Positions 50,910-62,573 are shown, numbered from the stretch's first letter. The stretch is 64,000 bases of DNA from Pseudomonas rhizoryzae (GCF_005250615.1 NZ_SULM01000014.1:1-64000); one strand, 5' to 3'. Numbers and translations are program-made. Notes: generated by a model from the sequence alone, not told the origin.

Positions 50910-52178
50910 CTACCCCGGCCCCAACCATACCGTCAGCGCATGCAGCACCAGCCCCACCAGGCCGCCTACCAGGGTGCCGTTGATGCGGATGAATTGCAGG
51001 TCCTTGCCCACGCTCTGCTCCAGTTGCTGGACCAATTCGTCGGTGTCCCAGGCGGCCACGCGGTCGGCGATGTAGTCGCCGATACGCTGGCGGTTGCGGT
51101 CGATGAAGGGCGGGGCCACGGCGATCAGTTGTTCGTTAATCCACAGGCGCATGGCCTCGTCGCGACTCAGGGTCTCGCCCAGTTCGGCCAGCAGCCGACC
51201 CAGGCGGCGGCGAATACGGGAATCCGGAGCGGCGAGATCGGCTTGCAGCCAGTTCACCAGCTCATCCCACAACTCCTGCAGATAGCCGGCCAGCGCCGGG
51301 TGCTCCAGCAGGCGGTCGCGCAGCTGCTCGCCGCGCAGGCGGAAGGCCGGGTCCTGCTTGAGGCGCTCGATGAAGCCGACCAGGTAGCCATCGAAATGCC
51401 GGCGCAACTCGTGCTCGCGGTCCTGGCTGATCTCGCCGATCAGCCGCGATACCGCCTGCACCACCTTGATCGCCGACCAGCGCCCAACCCGCTCGTCCAG
51501 GCCCAGGTACTTGAGGGTGCGCAATTCACCGCCGATGGTACGGGCGATCAGCACCTGGGTGTCCTCGTCCTGCAATAGGCGGTCGATCTCCTGCAACACC
51601 TCGTCGAGCACCGCCTGGTGGCGGCCGTCGGCGGTCAGCACATCGAGCAATTCACCGGAGAGCGCCGCCACGTCCAGGCGCTGCAAGCGTTCCACCGCCA
51701 CTCGGCGGATGAAGGCCTGCACCCGCAGCTCGCGCAGGGCTTCCAGGGAGTAGCGGGCGACACCGGTGGCCTGGCTCGCCACCGCGGCGGCGTTGTCCGG
51801 CTGGCGCAACCAGCCGGCCAGGCGTCCGGCGGCGTCCAGCTCTGCCAGCTTGGCCAGCACCTGGGGCGTGGCGAGGAAGTGCAGGCAGATGAAGTCCGAC
51901 AGCTTGCGCCCGACCCCGGCCTTGTTGCGCGGGATGATGGCGGTATGGGGGATCGGCAGCCCCAGGGGATGGCGGAACAGCGCGGTCACCGCGAACCAGT
52001 CGGCGATGGCGCCGACCATGGCCGCCTCGGCGAAGGCGGCGGCATAGCCCCAGGCCGGATGGCGGGCCTCCAGAGCGGTGGCCAGGCAATAGAGCGCGGC
52101 CGCGAGAAACAGCAGCAGCAGGGCGATGAGCTTCATGCGGCGGACCGGGGTGAGGCCGTCGCGGGAGAGCGTGGTCAT
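50910..52178 (-). CDS. DUF445 (YjiN-like) inner-membrane protein
   Basis: A 422-residue protein of the DUF445/YjiN family: LIALLLLFLAAALYCLATALEARHPAWGYAAAFAEAAMVGAIADWFAVTALFRHPLGLPIPHTAIIPRNKAGVG at the N-terminus, a long alpha-helical middle, and a C-terminal hydrophobic helix after DLQFIRINGTLVGGLVGLVLHALT. Function unknown; probably a membrane-anchored coiled-coil protein. Single gene. Confidence 0.9.
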   Translation of the reverse strand: MTTLSRDGLTPVRRMKLIALLLLFLAAALYCLATALEARHPAWGYAAAFAEAAMVGAIADWFAVTALFRHPLGLPIPHTAIIPRNKAGVGRKLSDFICLHFLATPQVLAKLAELDAAGRLAGWLRQPDNAAAVASQATGVARYSLEALRELRVQAFIRRVAVERLQRLDVAALSGELLDVLTADGRHQAVLDEVLQEIDRLLQDEDTQVLIARTIGGELRTLKYLGLDERVGRWSAIKVVQAVSRLIGEISQDREHELRRHFDGYLVGFIERLKQDPAFRLRGEQLRDRLLEHPALAGYLQELWDELVNWLQADLAAPDSRIRRRLGRLLAELGETLSRDEAMRLWINEQLIAVAPPFIDRNRQRIGDYIADRVAAWDTDELVQQLEQSVGKDLQFIRINGTLVGGLVGLVLHALTVWLGPG

Positions 52179-52517
52179 GACGATGGGGCGGTCCTCTGGC
52201 AGCGAGCGGGTGCTGGGTAGAAAGCGGCGCCCGGATGGAGTTTCCCACGCGCCGCCACGGTGCGACCCGGCTCCATCCTAGCGCAGCCCCTGCCAGCAAG
52301 GCGGCGAAAGGTTCGCCCTCGCGCGAACCAATGCCGGAGGTCCGCTTCACCACCCGGCGCTCGTCATCGTGCCAGAGCGTCGCGCCGAATGACGTGCCGA
52401 ACCAATTTTCAATGGCATCGGCCTTGCACCCGCCTCTGCTATCCGAATCCCGCGGCGACGGCGCTGATAGCGCGCTTCGCTTCGGGAGATCGCCCAGACC
52501 TAAGAGGCAAAGGTTCG
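52179..52517. other. Intergenic region, no gene seen; should hold divergent promoters
   Basis: This 339-base stretch lies between the divergent DUF445 and FadR-type genes. An upstream open frame in phase with the regulator exists but is Arg-rich and lacks a start site. The promoter of the peptide-transport operon should be here, but I see no convincing -35/-10 pair or operator. Confidence 0.4.
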
Positions 52518-53236
52518 ATGCAGATCCATACCGACGACAGTGCCCGCCTGGCCCTGGATGCCCTGCGCAACCTGGTGGCCCAGCAGAGCAGCGTCCCCGA
52601 CAAGCCGCTGCCGCCGGAACGCGAGCTGGCCAGTGAATTCGGCGTCAGCCGCCGCTCCATCCGCCGCGCCCTGGCCGTGCTCGAAGCCGAGGGCCAGGTC
52701 TGGCGCCGCCAGGGCAAGGGTACCTACGTGGGCCCCACGCCGCCGAGCGCGGCCCTCACCCTGACCCAGCTGTCGGCGCGCACCAACTTCAGCGAGGTGA
52801 TGGAGGCGCGACTGCACCTGGAGCCGAATCTCGCCGCCCTGGCCGCCCAACGGGCCAGTGGCGAGCAGCGCGCGCTGATCCGCCGCATGGCCGAGCGCAC
52901 CGCCTTCGAACGCCTGGGCAGCAGTGAGGACGCCGACGCCATCGAGCTGTGGGACAGCGCCTTCCACCGCAGCATCGCCGAAGCCGCCGGCAATCGCCTG
53001 TTGCTGGACCTGTTCGAGATGCTCGACGCCATCCGCCTGGACCCGATCTGGCGCGACCTGCGCCACCGGGCGCGCAACGCCCAGCGCCTCTTGGCCTACC
53101 ACGACGACCACCAGGCCTTGGTGGAAGCCCTCGACGCCCGCGATCCGGTGCGCGCCGCGGCGGTGATGCGCGCCCACCTGCGCGCCCTGCAACTGGCGCT
53201 GGACAGCGTGCTGCAACAGACCCTGGAGCAGGCCCT

Positions 53237-53240
<4 letters not shown>
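52518..53240 (+). CDS. FadR-type GntR-family transcriptional regulator
   Basis: A 240-residue regulator: an N-terminal winged helix ([42 protein letters not shown], about 34-75) and an all-helical FCD effector domain with Asp/His metal residues ([34 protein letters not shown]). AGAGGCAAAGG precedes the ATG. It is the first gene of the ABC peptide importer operon, with its stop overlapping the ATPase start (ATGA), so it is a likely autogenous regulator of it. Confidence 0.9.
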
Positions 53241-54219
<979 letters not shown>

Positions 54220-54223
<4 letters not shown>

Positions 54224-55308
54224 AGGCGGTAGATCGTCCCATCCTCGAAGCCATCGGCCTGACCAAGCACTTCGGTGGCCAGGCCGGTTTCCTGCAACGC
54301 CCGCGGCCACCGGTGCAGGCGGTGAGCGATGTCTCCTTCGCGGTGCGCCGCGGCGAGACCCTGGCGCTGGTGGGCGAGTCCGGTTCGGGCAAGTCGACCC
54401 TCGGCCGGCTGCTGCTCAACCTGCTCGCCCCCACCGCCGGCGACGTCATCTACGAAGGTCGTAACCTGGGCAATCTCAGCACGGCGGCGCTGCGCCAGGT
54501 CCGCCAGGAATTGCAGATCATCTTCCAGGACCCTTTCGCCTCGCTGAATCCGCGCATGAGCGTGGCCGACATCGTCGGCGAGCCGCTGTGGCTGCATAAG
54601 CCGCTGGATCGCCGCCAGCGCGCCGAGCGGGTGGCCGAGCTGCTGCGCACCGTGGGCCTGGCGCCGGAACTGGCGGGGCGCTATCCCCACGAATTCTCCG
54701 GTGGCCAGCGCCAGCGCATCGGTATCGCCCGCGCCCTGGCCGCCGAGCCGCGGCTGTTGCTCGGCGACGAGCCGGTCTCGGCCCTGGACGTCTCGGTGCA
54801 GGCCCAGGTGGTGAATCTGCTGGAAGACCTCAAGGCGCGCTTCGGCCTGACCCTGATCATCGTCGCCCATGGCCTGGGCGTGATCCGCCACATGAGCGAC
54901 CGGGTGGCGGTCATGTACCTGGGCGAGATCGTCGAGCTGGCGCCGGTGGAGGCGCTGTTCGAGACGCCCCTGCACCCCTACACCCAGGCGCTGCTGGCCG
55001 CGGTGCCGGTCAGCCATCCGCGCGCGCGGCGACCGCGCGCCCTGCTCGGCGGCGACCTGCCCAGCCCCACGGCGCCGCCTAGCGGCTGTCGCTTCCATAC
55101 CCGTTGCCCCCACGCCCGGCCGCTGTGCCGCGAGGCCAAGCCGCTGCTCGAAGCCACCCCCGGCGAGGCCCGCGTGGCCTGCCACTTCTGGCGCGAGATC
55201 GCCGGCGCCGGCGCCGCACCGCCGCCGGTGATCGCCAGCAGCCCGGCCTTCACCCGCCGCCTGGCCCTGTTCAACCGTCATCAGTCCCTTCTGGAGTCCA
55301 CCCCATGA
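54220..55308 (+). CDS. ABC peptide importer ATP-binding protein (DppF/GsiA-like half 2)
   Basis: A 362-residue ATPase with Walker [11 protein letters not shown]-loop [14 protein letters not shown], signature [15 protein letters not shown], Walker [13 protein letters not shown] and the C-terminal [15 protein letters not shown] cysteine motif. It is the usual second half of a peptide/nickel-type importer, working as a heterodimer with the preceding protein. ATGA overlaps at both ends show strong translational coupling. Confidence 0.92.
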
Positions 55309-56807
55309 AAGCCTCCGCCTGGCTCACCGCCACCCTTCTGCTCCTGGCCGGCGGTTCCGCCGTGGCCGAGACCACCCTGCGCATCGGCATCCAGGACGAT
55401 CCCGACGTGCTCGATCCGCACCGCTCGCGGACCTATTCCGGGCGGCTGGTCTACACCGCCCTGTGCGACAAGCTGGTGGACGTCTCGCCGCAACTGGAGC
55501 TGGTCCCCCAGTTGGCCACCGCCTGGCAGTGGAGCGACGACAACCGCAGCCTGACGCTGCAACTGCGCCCCGGCGTGACCTTCCATGACGGCGAGACCTT
55601 CGACGCCGCCGCGGTGAAATTCAACCTGGACCGCGCCCGCACCCTGCCCGACTCGCTGCGCAAGAGCGAATTGGCCTCGGTGGATACCGTGGAGGTGGTC
55701 GATCCCCAGACGGTGCGCATCCGCCTCAAGCAACCCGATGCCACCCTGCTCGCCCAGCTCTCCGACCGCGCCGGCATGATGCTGGCGCCCAAGGCCTCCG
55801 CGGGCGACGTCGGCAGCAAGCCGGTCTGCTCCGGTCCCTATCGCTTCGTGCAGCGGGTACAACAGGACCGCATCGTGCTGGAACGCTTCCCGCAGTACTG
55901 GAACGCCGCCGCCTACCACTTCGACAAGGTGGTCTTCCTACCCATCCCGGATACCTCGGTGCGCCTGGCCAATCTGCGCTCGGGTGACCTGGACATCATC
56001 GAGCGGGTCGCCCCCACCGACGTCAAGGGCCTGCAGGGCCAGGCCGGCTTCACCCTCTACAACACCCCGGGCCTGGGCTACATGCAGCTGATGGTGAACA
56101 TGGCCAACGGCGACCGGGCGAAGAATCCCTTCGCCGGCGACAAGCGGGTGCGCCAGGCCTTCGATCTGGCGCTGGATCGCGACGCGCTCAACCAGGTGGT
56201 GTTCGAGGGCCTCTATGCACCCAGCGTGCAGCCCTTCCCGCAGAGCAGCCCCTACTACGACAAGGCCTTCGCCGTCCCGGCCCGCGACGTGGCGCGCAGC
56301 CAGGCGCTGCTCAAGGCCGCCGGCGTCAGCCTGCCGGTCAAGGTGGAGCTGAAGATCGCCAACAACCCCATCGCCCAGCAGGTGGGCCAGCTGATCCAGG
56401 CCATGGCCGCCGAAGCCGGTTTCGAGGTCAACCTGGTCGCTACCGAATACGCCACCCTGCTGGCCGAACAGCATGCCGGCAACTTCCAGCTCGGCCTGAG
56501 CGCCTGGTCCGGCCGCCCCGACCCGGATGGCAACGTGCACCAGTTCGTCACCTGCAAGGGCAACCAGAACGACGGCCACTACTGCAATGCCGCGCTGGAC
56601 CAGTTGCTCAACCAGGCCCGCACCACCAACGACCAGGCCCAACGCCAGGCGCTTTACGCCCAGGCCATGACCCTACTGCGCGAGGAGCTGCCGGTGTTCT
56701 ACCTCTACTTCGACCCGCGCATCATCGCTACCCGCGCCGATATCAAGGGCCTCATTCCCAATCCCGACGGCCTGATTCGCCTGGCCGGCGTCAGCCGCGG
56801 ACAATAG
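55305..56807 (+). CDS. ABC peptide importer substrate-binding protein
   Basis: A 500-residue periplasmic SBP of the peptide/glutathione (family 5) type. It has a signal peptide ([21 protein letters not shown] before ETT), then [22 protein letters not shown] and the hinge-adjacent [32 protein letters not shown]. It delivers peptides to the two permeases encoded next. The glutathione binder GsiB is a close relative, so a gamma-glutamyl peptide ligand is reasonable but unproven. Confidence 0.91.
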   Translation: MKASAWLTATLLLLAGGSAVAETTLRIGIQDDPDVLDPHRSRTYSGRLVYTALCDKLVDVSPQLELVPQLATAWQWSDDNRSLTLQLRPGVTFHDGETFDAAAVKFNLDRARTLPDSLRKSELASVDTVEVVDPQTVRIRLKQPDATLLAQLSDRAGMMLAPKASAGDVGSKPVCSGPYRFVQRVQQDRIVLERFPQYWNAAAYHFDKVVFLPIPDTSVRLANLRSGDLDIIERVAPTDVKGLQGQAGFTLYNTPGLGYMQLMVNMANGDRAKNPFAGDKRVRQAFDLALDRDALNQVVFEGLYAPSVQPFPQSSPYYDKAFAVPARDVARSQALLKAAGVSLPVKVELKIANNPIAQQVGQLIQAMAAEAGFEVNLVATEYATLLAEQHAGNFQLGLSAWSGRPDPDGNVHQFVTCKGNQNDGHYCNAALDQLLNQARTTNDQAQRQALYAQAMTLLREELPVFYLYFDPRIIATRADIKGLIPNPDGLIRLAGVSRGQ

Positions 56808-56809
56808 CC

Positions 56810-57757
56810 ATGCTGCGCCTCTTCCTGCGTGGCCTGCTCAGTGCCCTGCCCACCCTGCTGCTGGTGTCGCTGTTCGTCTTCACCCTGCAGCAACTGCTGC
56901 CAGGCGATCCGGTGCTGGCCATGGCCGGCGAGGAACGCGATCCCCAGGTGCTGGAATTCCTGCGCGAGAAGTACCGGCTGAACGATCCCCTGCCGGTGCA
57001 ATACCTGCATTGGATGGGCGGAGTGCTGCGGGGCGACCTGGGCATCTCGCTGCGCACCGACCAGCCGGTGACGGCGCTGATCGCCGAGAAGCTGCCGGTG
57101 ACCCTGGAGCTGTCGCTGCTGGCCATCCTCATCGCCCTGGCCATCGGTATCCCCACCGGCATCCTCGCCGCGGTGCGCCGTGGCACGGCGGTGGACTACG
57201 GCGCCAACCTGGTGGCCCTGTCCGGCATCTCCATCCCGCATTTCTGGCTCGGCATCCTCCTGATCCTGCTGTTCGCGGTGAAGCTGCAATGGCTGCCGGC
57301 TTCCGGCTTCGTGCCCTTCCACGAGGACCCGCTACGCAACCTGCGCACCCTGATCCTGCCCGCCTTCGTGCTGGGCGCCGGCCTCTCCGGCACCCTGATG
57401 CGCCATACCCGGGCGGCCATGCTGGAGGTGCTGCGCGCCGACTACGTGCGCACTGCCCGGGCCAAGGGCCTGCGCGAGCGGGTGGTGATCCTGCGTCATG
57501 CGCTGCGCAATGCGCTGATGCCCATCGTCACCCTCACCACCTTGCTGTTCGGCGAATTGCTCGGCGGCGCGGTGCTCACCGAGCAGGTCTTCAGCATCCC
57601 CGGCTTCGGCAAGATGATCGTCGACGCCGTGTTCAACCGTGACTACGCGGTGGTCCAGGGAGTGGTGCTCTGCGTGGCGGTGGGCTTCGTGCTGCTCAAC
57701 CTGGTGGCCGACCTGCTCTACCGCCTGATCAATCCGCGCCTGAGGCAAGCCGCATGA
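56810..57757 (+). CDS. ABC peptide importer permease (DppB-like)
   Basis: A 315-residue, six-helix permease with the DppB N-terminus (RGLLSALPTLLLVSLFVFTLQQLLPGDPVLAMAG) and the EAA loop RTARAKGLRERVVILRHALRNALMP that contacts the ATPases. It starts 2 bases after the SBP stop and overlaps the second permease by 4 bases. Confidence 0.93.
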   Translation: MLRLFLRGLLSALPTLLLVSLFVFTLQQLLPGDPVLAMAGEERDPQVLEFLREKYRLNDPLPVQYLHWMGGVLRGDLGISLRTDQPVTALIAEKLPVTLELSLLAILIALAIGIPTGILAAVRRGTAVDYGANLVALSGISIPHFWLGILLILLFAVKLQWLPASGFVPFHEDPLRNLRTLILPAFVLGAGLSGTLMRHTRAAMLEVLRADYVRTARAKGLRERVVILRHALRNALMPIVTLTTLLFGELLGGAVLTEQVFSIPGFGKMIVDAVFNRDYAVVQGVVLCVAVGFVLLNLVADLLYRLINPRLRQAA

Positions 57758-58626
57758 ACGCCCTGACCCTGCCCCGCCCGGCTACCCTGAAGCCCGCGCG
57801 CTCGCCCTTCTGGCGCAAGTTCAGCGCCAATCGCGGCGCGCTGCTCGGCGCCGCCCTGATCCTGACCTTCGCCCTGGCCGCCCTGCTGGCACCCTGGCTG
57901 GCCCCCTTCGATCCGCTCAAGACCAGCTTCCTGGCGGTACGCAAGGCGCCTTCGGCGCTGAACTGGCTGGGCACCGACGAACTCGGGCGCGACCTGCTCT
58001 CGCGCCTGCTGTGGGGCGCGCGCAGTTCGCTGCTGGCGGGCGTGGTCTCGGTGGCCATCGCCCTGCTGGTGGGGGTGCCCCTGGGCCTGATCGCCGGCTA
58101 CTTCGGCGGCTGGCTGGACGCCGTGGTCTCACGCCTGGTCGAAGCCCTGCTGTCCTGTCCCTTCCTGGTCCTCGCCATCGCCCTGGGGGCCTTTCTCGGC
58201 CCGAGTCTGGGCAACGCCATGATCGCCATCGGCCTGTCCGCCATGCCGGTGTTCGCCCGCCTGACCCGTGGCCAGGTGCTCGCCATCCGCCACGAGGACT
58301 ATCTGGAGGGGGCGCGCGCCATCGGCCTGCCGGATCGCTGGATTCTCTGGCGCTACGTGCTGCCCAACATCCTCTCGCCGCTGGTGGTCCAGGCCACCCT
58401 GACCATCGCCGCCGCCATCCTCGCCGAGGCCAGCCTGTCGTTTCTCGGCCTCGGCCAGCAACCGCCGATGCCCTCCTGGGGCTCCATGCTGAACACCGCC
58501 AAGAACTTCATGGAGCAGGCGCCCTGGATGTCCATCGCCCCGGGCGTCTGCATCTACCTCACCGTGCTGGGCTTCAACCTGCTGGGCGACGGCCTGCGCG
58601 ACGCCCTCGATCCTCGTCACCAATGA
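57754..58626 (+). CDS. ABC peptide importer permease (DppC-like)
   Basis: A 290-residue permease with the DppC pattern: FWRKFSANRGALLGAALILTFALAALLAPWLAPFDP, the GTDELGRDLLSRLLWGARSSLLAG segment and EAA loop LEGARAIGLPDRWILWRYVLPNILSPL. It completes the importer membrane part. It is followed within 12 bases by the gamma-glutamyltransferase gene. Confidence 0.93.
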   Translation: MNALTLPRPATLKPARSPFWRKFSANRGALLGAALILTFALAALLAPWLAPFDPLKTSFLAVRKAPSALNWLGTDELGRDLLSRLLWGARSSLLAGVVSVAIALLVGVPLGLIAGYFGGWLDAVVSRLVEALLSCPFLVLAIALGAFLGPSLGNAMIAIGLSAMPVFARLTRGQVLAIRHEDYLEGARAIGLPDRWILWRYVLPNILSPLVVQATLTIAAAILAEASLSFLGLGQQPPMPSWGSMLNTAKNFMEQAPWMSIAPGVCIYLTVLGFNLLGDGLRDALDPRHQ

Positions 58627-58637
58627 GATCCCTACCC

Positions 58638-60227
58638 ATGCCTGATCTGGACTATCACAACCCCTATTCCTCGGCCCGCTCGCCGGTCATGGGCCGCAAC
58701 CTGGTGGCCTGCTCCCAACCCCTGGCCGCCCAGGCCGGGGTGGAGATGCTGCGCCGCGGCGGCAACGCGGTGGACGCCGCGGTGGCCGCCGCCATGGTGC
58801 TCACCGTGGTGGAACCCACCGGCTGCGGCATCGGCAGCGACGCCTTCGCCATCGTCTGGGACGGCAAGCAGGTGCAGGGCCTCAATGCCTCCGGCCGCGC
58901 GCCGCGCGGTTGGACGCCGGAATACTTCGCCGGCCAGAGCGCCATGCCGGCCCGCGGCTGGGGCGCGGTCACCGTACCCGGCGCCGTCTCCGCCTGGGTC
59001 GCCCTGGCCCAACGCTACGGCAAGCTGCCGCTGACCACCCTGGCCGGCCCGGCGATCCACTATGCCCGCGACGGCTTCCTGCTCACCCCGGTGATCGCCG
59101 AACTCTGGCGCCGTGGCGCCGAGCAGCTCAAGGACCAACCCGGCTTCGCCGCCTGCTTCCTGGCCAATGGCGTGCCCCGCGCCGGCACCCTGGTACGCCT
59201 GCCCGATCATGCGCGGACCCTGGAAGCCATCGCCGAGAGCGAGGGCGCCGCCTTCTACCAGGGCGAACTGGCCCAGGCCATGGCCCGCCATGCCCGCGAA
59301 CACGGCGCGGTACTCGATGAGGAAGACCTGCGCGCCCACCGGGCCGACTGGATCGACACCCTCTCGCTGCCCTTCGCCGGCGCCGTGGTGCACGAGTTGC
59401 CACCCAACGGCCAGGGCATCGCCACCCTCGCCGGCCTGGGCATCCTGGAAGCCGCCGGCATCGGCGCCGACCCGGTGGACAGCCCCGCCACCCTGCACCG
59501 CGCCATCGAAGCCATGAAGCTGGGGCTGGCCGATCTCTACCAGCACGTCACCGATTCCGCGCACATGCGCGTCCAGGCCGAACACCTGCTGGACCCGGCC
59601 TACCTGCGCGAACGCGCCGGGCTAATCGGGCCGCGCGCCGGCGATCCCGGCTATGGCGCCCCGCGTCCGGGCGGCACCGTCTGCCTGTCGGCGGCCGATG
59701 ACAGCGGCATGATGATCTCTTTCATCCAGTCCAACTACATGGGCTTCGGCTCGGGCGTGGTGGTGCCGGGCACCGGCATCAGCCTGCAGAATCGCGGCGC
59801 CGGCTTCACCCTGGCACCGGACCACGTCAACAGCGTGGCCCCGGGTAAGCGGCCCTTCCACACCATCATCCCTGGCTTCGCCATGAACGCCGACGGCACC
59901 CCGCTGATGGCCTTCGGCCTGATGGGCGGCCCGATGCAGGCCCAGGGTCACCTGCAGCTGATGCTGCGCATCCTCAAGTACCGGCAGAATCCCCAGGCCG
60001 CCGCCGACGCCCCGCGCTGGCGCCTCGAAGGCGGTCGCCGGGTCGCGGTGGAAAGCAGCCTGGACCCGGCCACCCTGGAAGCACTGCGGGCCCTGGGCCA
60101 CGAGGTGACGGTGGAAGAGCCCTCCGGCGTGTTCGCCTTCGGCGGCGCCCAGATCATCCAGCGCGTCGCCGGGGGCTACGTGGGCGGCTCCGATCCGCGC
60201 AAGGATGGCCTGGTGGCGGGGTACTAA
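58638..60227 (+). CDS. Gamma-glutamyltransferase family protein, apparently cytosolic
   Basis: A 529-residue Ntn-hydrolase of the GGT family. Autocleavage would occur before Thr347 in PGGTVCLSAADDSG, giving a large and a small subunit; NYMGFGSGVVVPGTGISLQNRGAGF follows as in all GGTs. No signal peptide is present, unlike classic periplasmic GGT; this matches the YwrD-like cytosolic type. An ATG at 58623 overlapping the permease stop is an alternative start. As the last gene of the importer operon it would split imported gamma-glutamyl peptides. Its stop overlaps the stop of the convergent oxidoreductase. Confidence 0.9.
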   Translation: MPDLDYHNPYSSARSPVMGRNLVACSQPLAAQAGVEMLRRGGNAVDAAVAAAMVLTVVEPTGCGIGSDAFAIVWDGKQVQGLNASGRAPRGWTPEYFAGQSAMPARGWGAVTVPGAVSAWVALAQRYGKLPLTTLAGPAIHYARDGFLLTPVIAELWRRGAEQLKDQPGFAACFLANGVPRAGTLVRLPDHARTLEAIAESEGAAFYQGELAQAMARHAREHGAVLDEEDLRAHRADWIDTLSLPFAGAVVHELPPNGQGIATLAGLGILEAAGIGADPVDSPATLHRAIEAMKLGLADLYQHVTDSAHMRVQAEHLLDPAYLRERAGLIGPRAGDPGYGAPRPGGTVCLSAADDSGMMISFIQSNYMGFGSGVVVPGTGISLQNRGAGFTLAPDHVNSVAPGKRPFHTIIPGFAMNADGTPLMAFGLMGGPMQAQGHLQLMLRILKYRQNPQAAADAPRWRLEGGRRVAVESSLDPATLEALRALGHEVTVEEPSGVFAFGGAQIIQRVAGGYVGGSDPRKDGLVAGY

Positions 60228-61339
60228 GCGTCCAGCCTGACCCAGCGCTCCTCCTGCGCCGATTGCCGCGCGGCCTGGGCCAGGCGTTCCACCTCCCAGG
60301 CTTCCTGGAAGTCGACCCCGGTATGCCCGGGGTTGCCGCCCAGGGCCTCCAGCAGCGAGCGGACCTCCAGGGTCTTGAGTTCGTTGTAGCCGAGCTGGTG
60401 GCCGGGCGCCGGGCAGAAGGCGGCGTAGTCCGGCAGGTGCGGACCGGCCAGCAGGGTGCGAAAGCCCGCCAGGCCGGGGCGGTCGCCTACCTGGTAGAGA
60501 CGCAGTTCGTTGAGCCGCTCCTGGTCGAAGACCAGGGTGCCGCGGGTGCCGCAGACCTCGACCGCCAGGCGATTCTTGCGGCCGTGCTTGAGCCAGCTGG
60601 TGGTCAGGGTGCCGCGGGCGCCACTCGCGAAGCGCAGCAGCAGGTGCGCCTGGTCGTCGATCTCCACCGCCCGGGTGCCACCCTGGTGCGGCCGCTGGGC
60701 ATGGGCGGTGTGCAGATCGGCGCAGAGCGCTGTGACCGGGCCGAGCAGGAAGCGCGCCAGCGACAGGATATGGCTGCCCAGGTCGGCCAGGGCGCCGCCG
60801 GCCTGGCGGGTCTCGCAGCGCCAGGTGAAGGGCCCCTGGGGATCGCCCATGAAGTCTTCGCTGAATTCGCCGCTGAAGCTGACGATTTCGCCCAACTCGC
60901 CGCTCTGGATCAGCTCACGCGCCTGTTTGAGCATGGGGTTCTGCAGGTAGTTGTAGCCAACGCGATTGACCACCCCGGCCTGGCGCGCAGCGTCGCGCAT
61001 CCGCGTGGCTTCCTCCAGGCTCACCGCCAGCGGCTTCTCACAATAGACCGCCTTGCCCGCCGCCAGGGCGGCCAGGGCCATGGGGGCATGCAGCAGATTG
61101 GGCGTGGTGATGGCCACCAGCTCGACCTGGGGATCGGCGATCAGGCGTTCCCAGTCGCAGCTACGGGTGAAGCCCCAGTCAGCGGCGCAGCGGGCGGCGC
61201 GCTCTGGATCGGCGTCGGCCAGGGCCACCAGCCGGGGGCGGACCGGCAGGGTGAAGCTGCTCGCCGCATGCTGGAAGGCCTGGGCGTGGGCGTGGCCCAT
61301 GAAGCCGGTGCCGATCAGGCCGATACCGAGGTCGCGCAT
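60224..61339 (-). CDS. Gfo/Idh/MocA-family NAD(P)-dependent oxidoreductase
   Basis: A 371-residue enzyme with the Rossmann motif GLIGTGFMGHAHAQAF (8-23), the EKP motif at 101-103 (YCEKPLAVSLEEA) with its catalytic Lys, and DLGSHILSLARFLLG with the conserved Asp/His pair. Family members oxidise sugars, inositols or their derivatives. The ATG at 61339 follows GGAGAA. It lies downstream of a ribose/inositol-type ABC importer on the same strand, across hairpin repeats, so import followed by oxidation of a sugar or cyclitol is likely. Confidence 0.9.
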   Translation of the reverse strand: MRDLGIGLIGTGFMGHAHAQAFQHAASSFTLPVRPRLVALADADPERAARCAADWGFTRSCDWERLIADPQVELVAITTPNLLHAPMALAALAAGKAVYCEKPLAVSLEEATRMRDAARQAGVVNRVGYNYLQNPMLKQARELIQSGELGEIVSFSGEFSEDFMGDPQGPFTWRCETRQAGGALADLGSHILSLARFLLGPVTALCADLHTAHAQRPHQGGTRAVEIDDQAHLLLRFASGARGTLTTSWLKHGRKNRLAVEVCGTRGTLVFDQERLNELRLYQVGDRPGLAGFRTLLAGPHLPDYAAFCPAPGHQLGYNELKTLEVRSLLEALGGNPGHTGVDFQEAWEVERLAQAARQSAQEERWVRLDA

Positions 61340-61423
61340 GTCGTTCTCCGTCAGGCTGTAGAAAGACCCGGCAGCCCAAGCCATTAGCCTGCCGGGTAAA
61401 AGGGTGGGTGAAGGGTGGGAGTG

Positions 61424-61518
61424 CCCTCACCCCGGCCCTCTCCCAGAGGGAGAGGGAGAAAGGCGGTTGGGTGCGGGGGCGGCCCTCACCCCGGTCCTCT
61501 CCCAGGGGGAGAGGGGGA
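61424..61518. repeat. Two copies of the CCCTCACCCC...GAGGGG intergenic hairpin
   Basis: Copies begin at 61424 and 61483, each with CCCTCACCCCGG then CCTCTCCC and a GAGGGGGAGAG-type right arm. They sit between the permease gene and the oxidoreductase gene and may attenuate read-through. They are the same family as at 25.8 and 50.8 kb. Confidence 0.7.
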
Positions 61519-61547
61519 GAAGAGCAGCCCCGCGCCTGAGTCGAGCC

Positions 61548-62573
61548 TCAACGCTTGGCTTTGCGCTTGCTGCGGTACTGGTCGATGACCACGGCGACCA
61601 CGATGATCAGGCCCTTGATGATGTCCTGGATGTAGGCATCGACGCCGAGGAAGGTGAAACCGCTGGTCATTACCCCGAGGATCAGGGCGCCGATCACGGT
61701 GCCGGTGATGCGCCCTACCCCGCCCGCCAGGCTGGTGCCGCCGATCACCGCCGCGGCGATGGCATCCAGCTCGTAGGACATGCCCATGCCGGCCTGGCCG
61801 GTGGCGGCACGCGCCGAGGCCACCACCCCGGCCAGGCCCGAGAGCAGGCCGGCGATGCTGTAGACGATGATTAGGTGCTTCTTGACGTTGATCCCGGAGA
61901 TGCGCGCCGCCTGCATGTTGCCGCCGATGGCGTAGGTGTACTTGCCGTACTTGGTGTAGCGCAGGGCGATGTGGAAGATCACCGCCACGGCCAGGAAGAT
62001 GATCACCGGCATGGCCCCGGCGCCAATGGCGGTGTAGCTATCGGACAGCATGCTGATCGGCTGGCCATCGGTATAGAAGCGCGCCAGGCCGCGAGCCGAG
62101 ACCATCATGCCGAGGGTGGCAATGAACGGCGGGATACCGGTGACGGCGATGATGCTGCCGTTGATGGCACCGGCCAGCAACCCTACCCCGAGGCCGGCCA
62201 TGACCGGCACCCACACCGGCAGGTCGGTCAGCGAGGGGAACACCGCCCGGCCGAAATCGGAGGTCTGGGCCAGACTCGCCGCCACCATGGCCGACAGCGC
62301 CAGCACCGAGCCGGAGGAGAGGTCGATCCCCGTGGTGATGATCACCTGGGTCACGGCGATGGCCAACAGGCCGATCACTGACACCTGCAGGATGATCAGC
62401 ACCAGCCGCTGGGAATTGAGCAGGAAGCTCTGGTCGCGCAGCACCCAGCCGAACGCCTCGAAGACCAGGCCAATGCCCAGCAGTACCATCAGGATACCGA
62501 GCTCAGTGGGTATCCGACGTCGGCTGCGGGGAGCGGAAGGCTCCGCCGTTTTCTTATCCAGGATGGCGCTCAT
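61548..62573 (-). CDS. ABC sugar importer permease (RbsC/YtfT-like)
   Basis: A 341-residue permease of the ribose/xylose/inositol branch: LIILQVSVIGLLAIAVTQVIITTGIDLSSGSVLALSAM, VTGIPPFIATLGMMVSARGLARFYTDGQPIS and the C-terminal GGTSLAGGVGRITGTVIGALILGVMTSGFTFLGVDAYIQDIIKGLIIVVAVVID. ATG at 62573; a longer upstream frame overlaps the ATPase gene and is not needed. It lies 44 bases downstream of the ATPase. Confidence 0.92.
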   Translation of the reverse strand: MSAILDKKTAEPSAPRSRRRIPTELGILMVLLGIGLVFEAFGWVLRDQSFLLNSQRLVLIILQVSVIGLLAIAVTQVIITTGIDLSSGSVLALSAMVAASLAQTSDFGRAVFPSLTDLPVWVPVMAGLGVGLLAGAINGSIIAVTGIPPFIATLGMMVSARGLARFYTDGQPISMLSDSYTAIGAGAMPVIIFLAVAVIFHIALRYTKYGKYTYAIGGNMQAARISGINVKKHLIIVYSIAGLLSGLAGVVASARAATGQAGMGMSYELDAIAAAVIGGTSLAGGVGRITGTVIGALILGVMTSGFTFLGVDAYIQDIIKGLIIVVAVVIDQYRSKRKAKR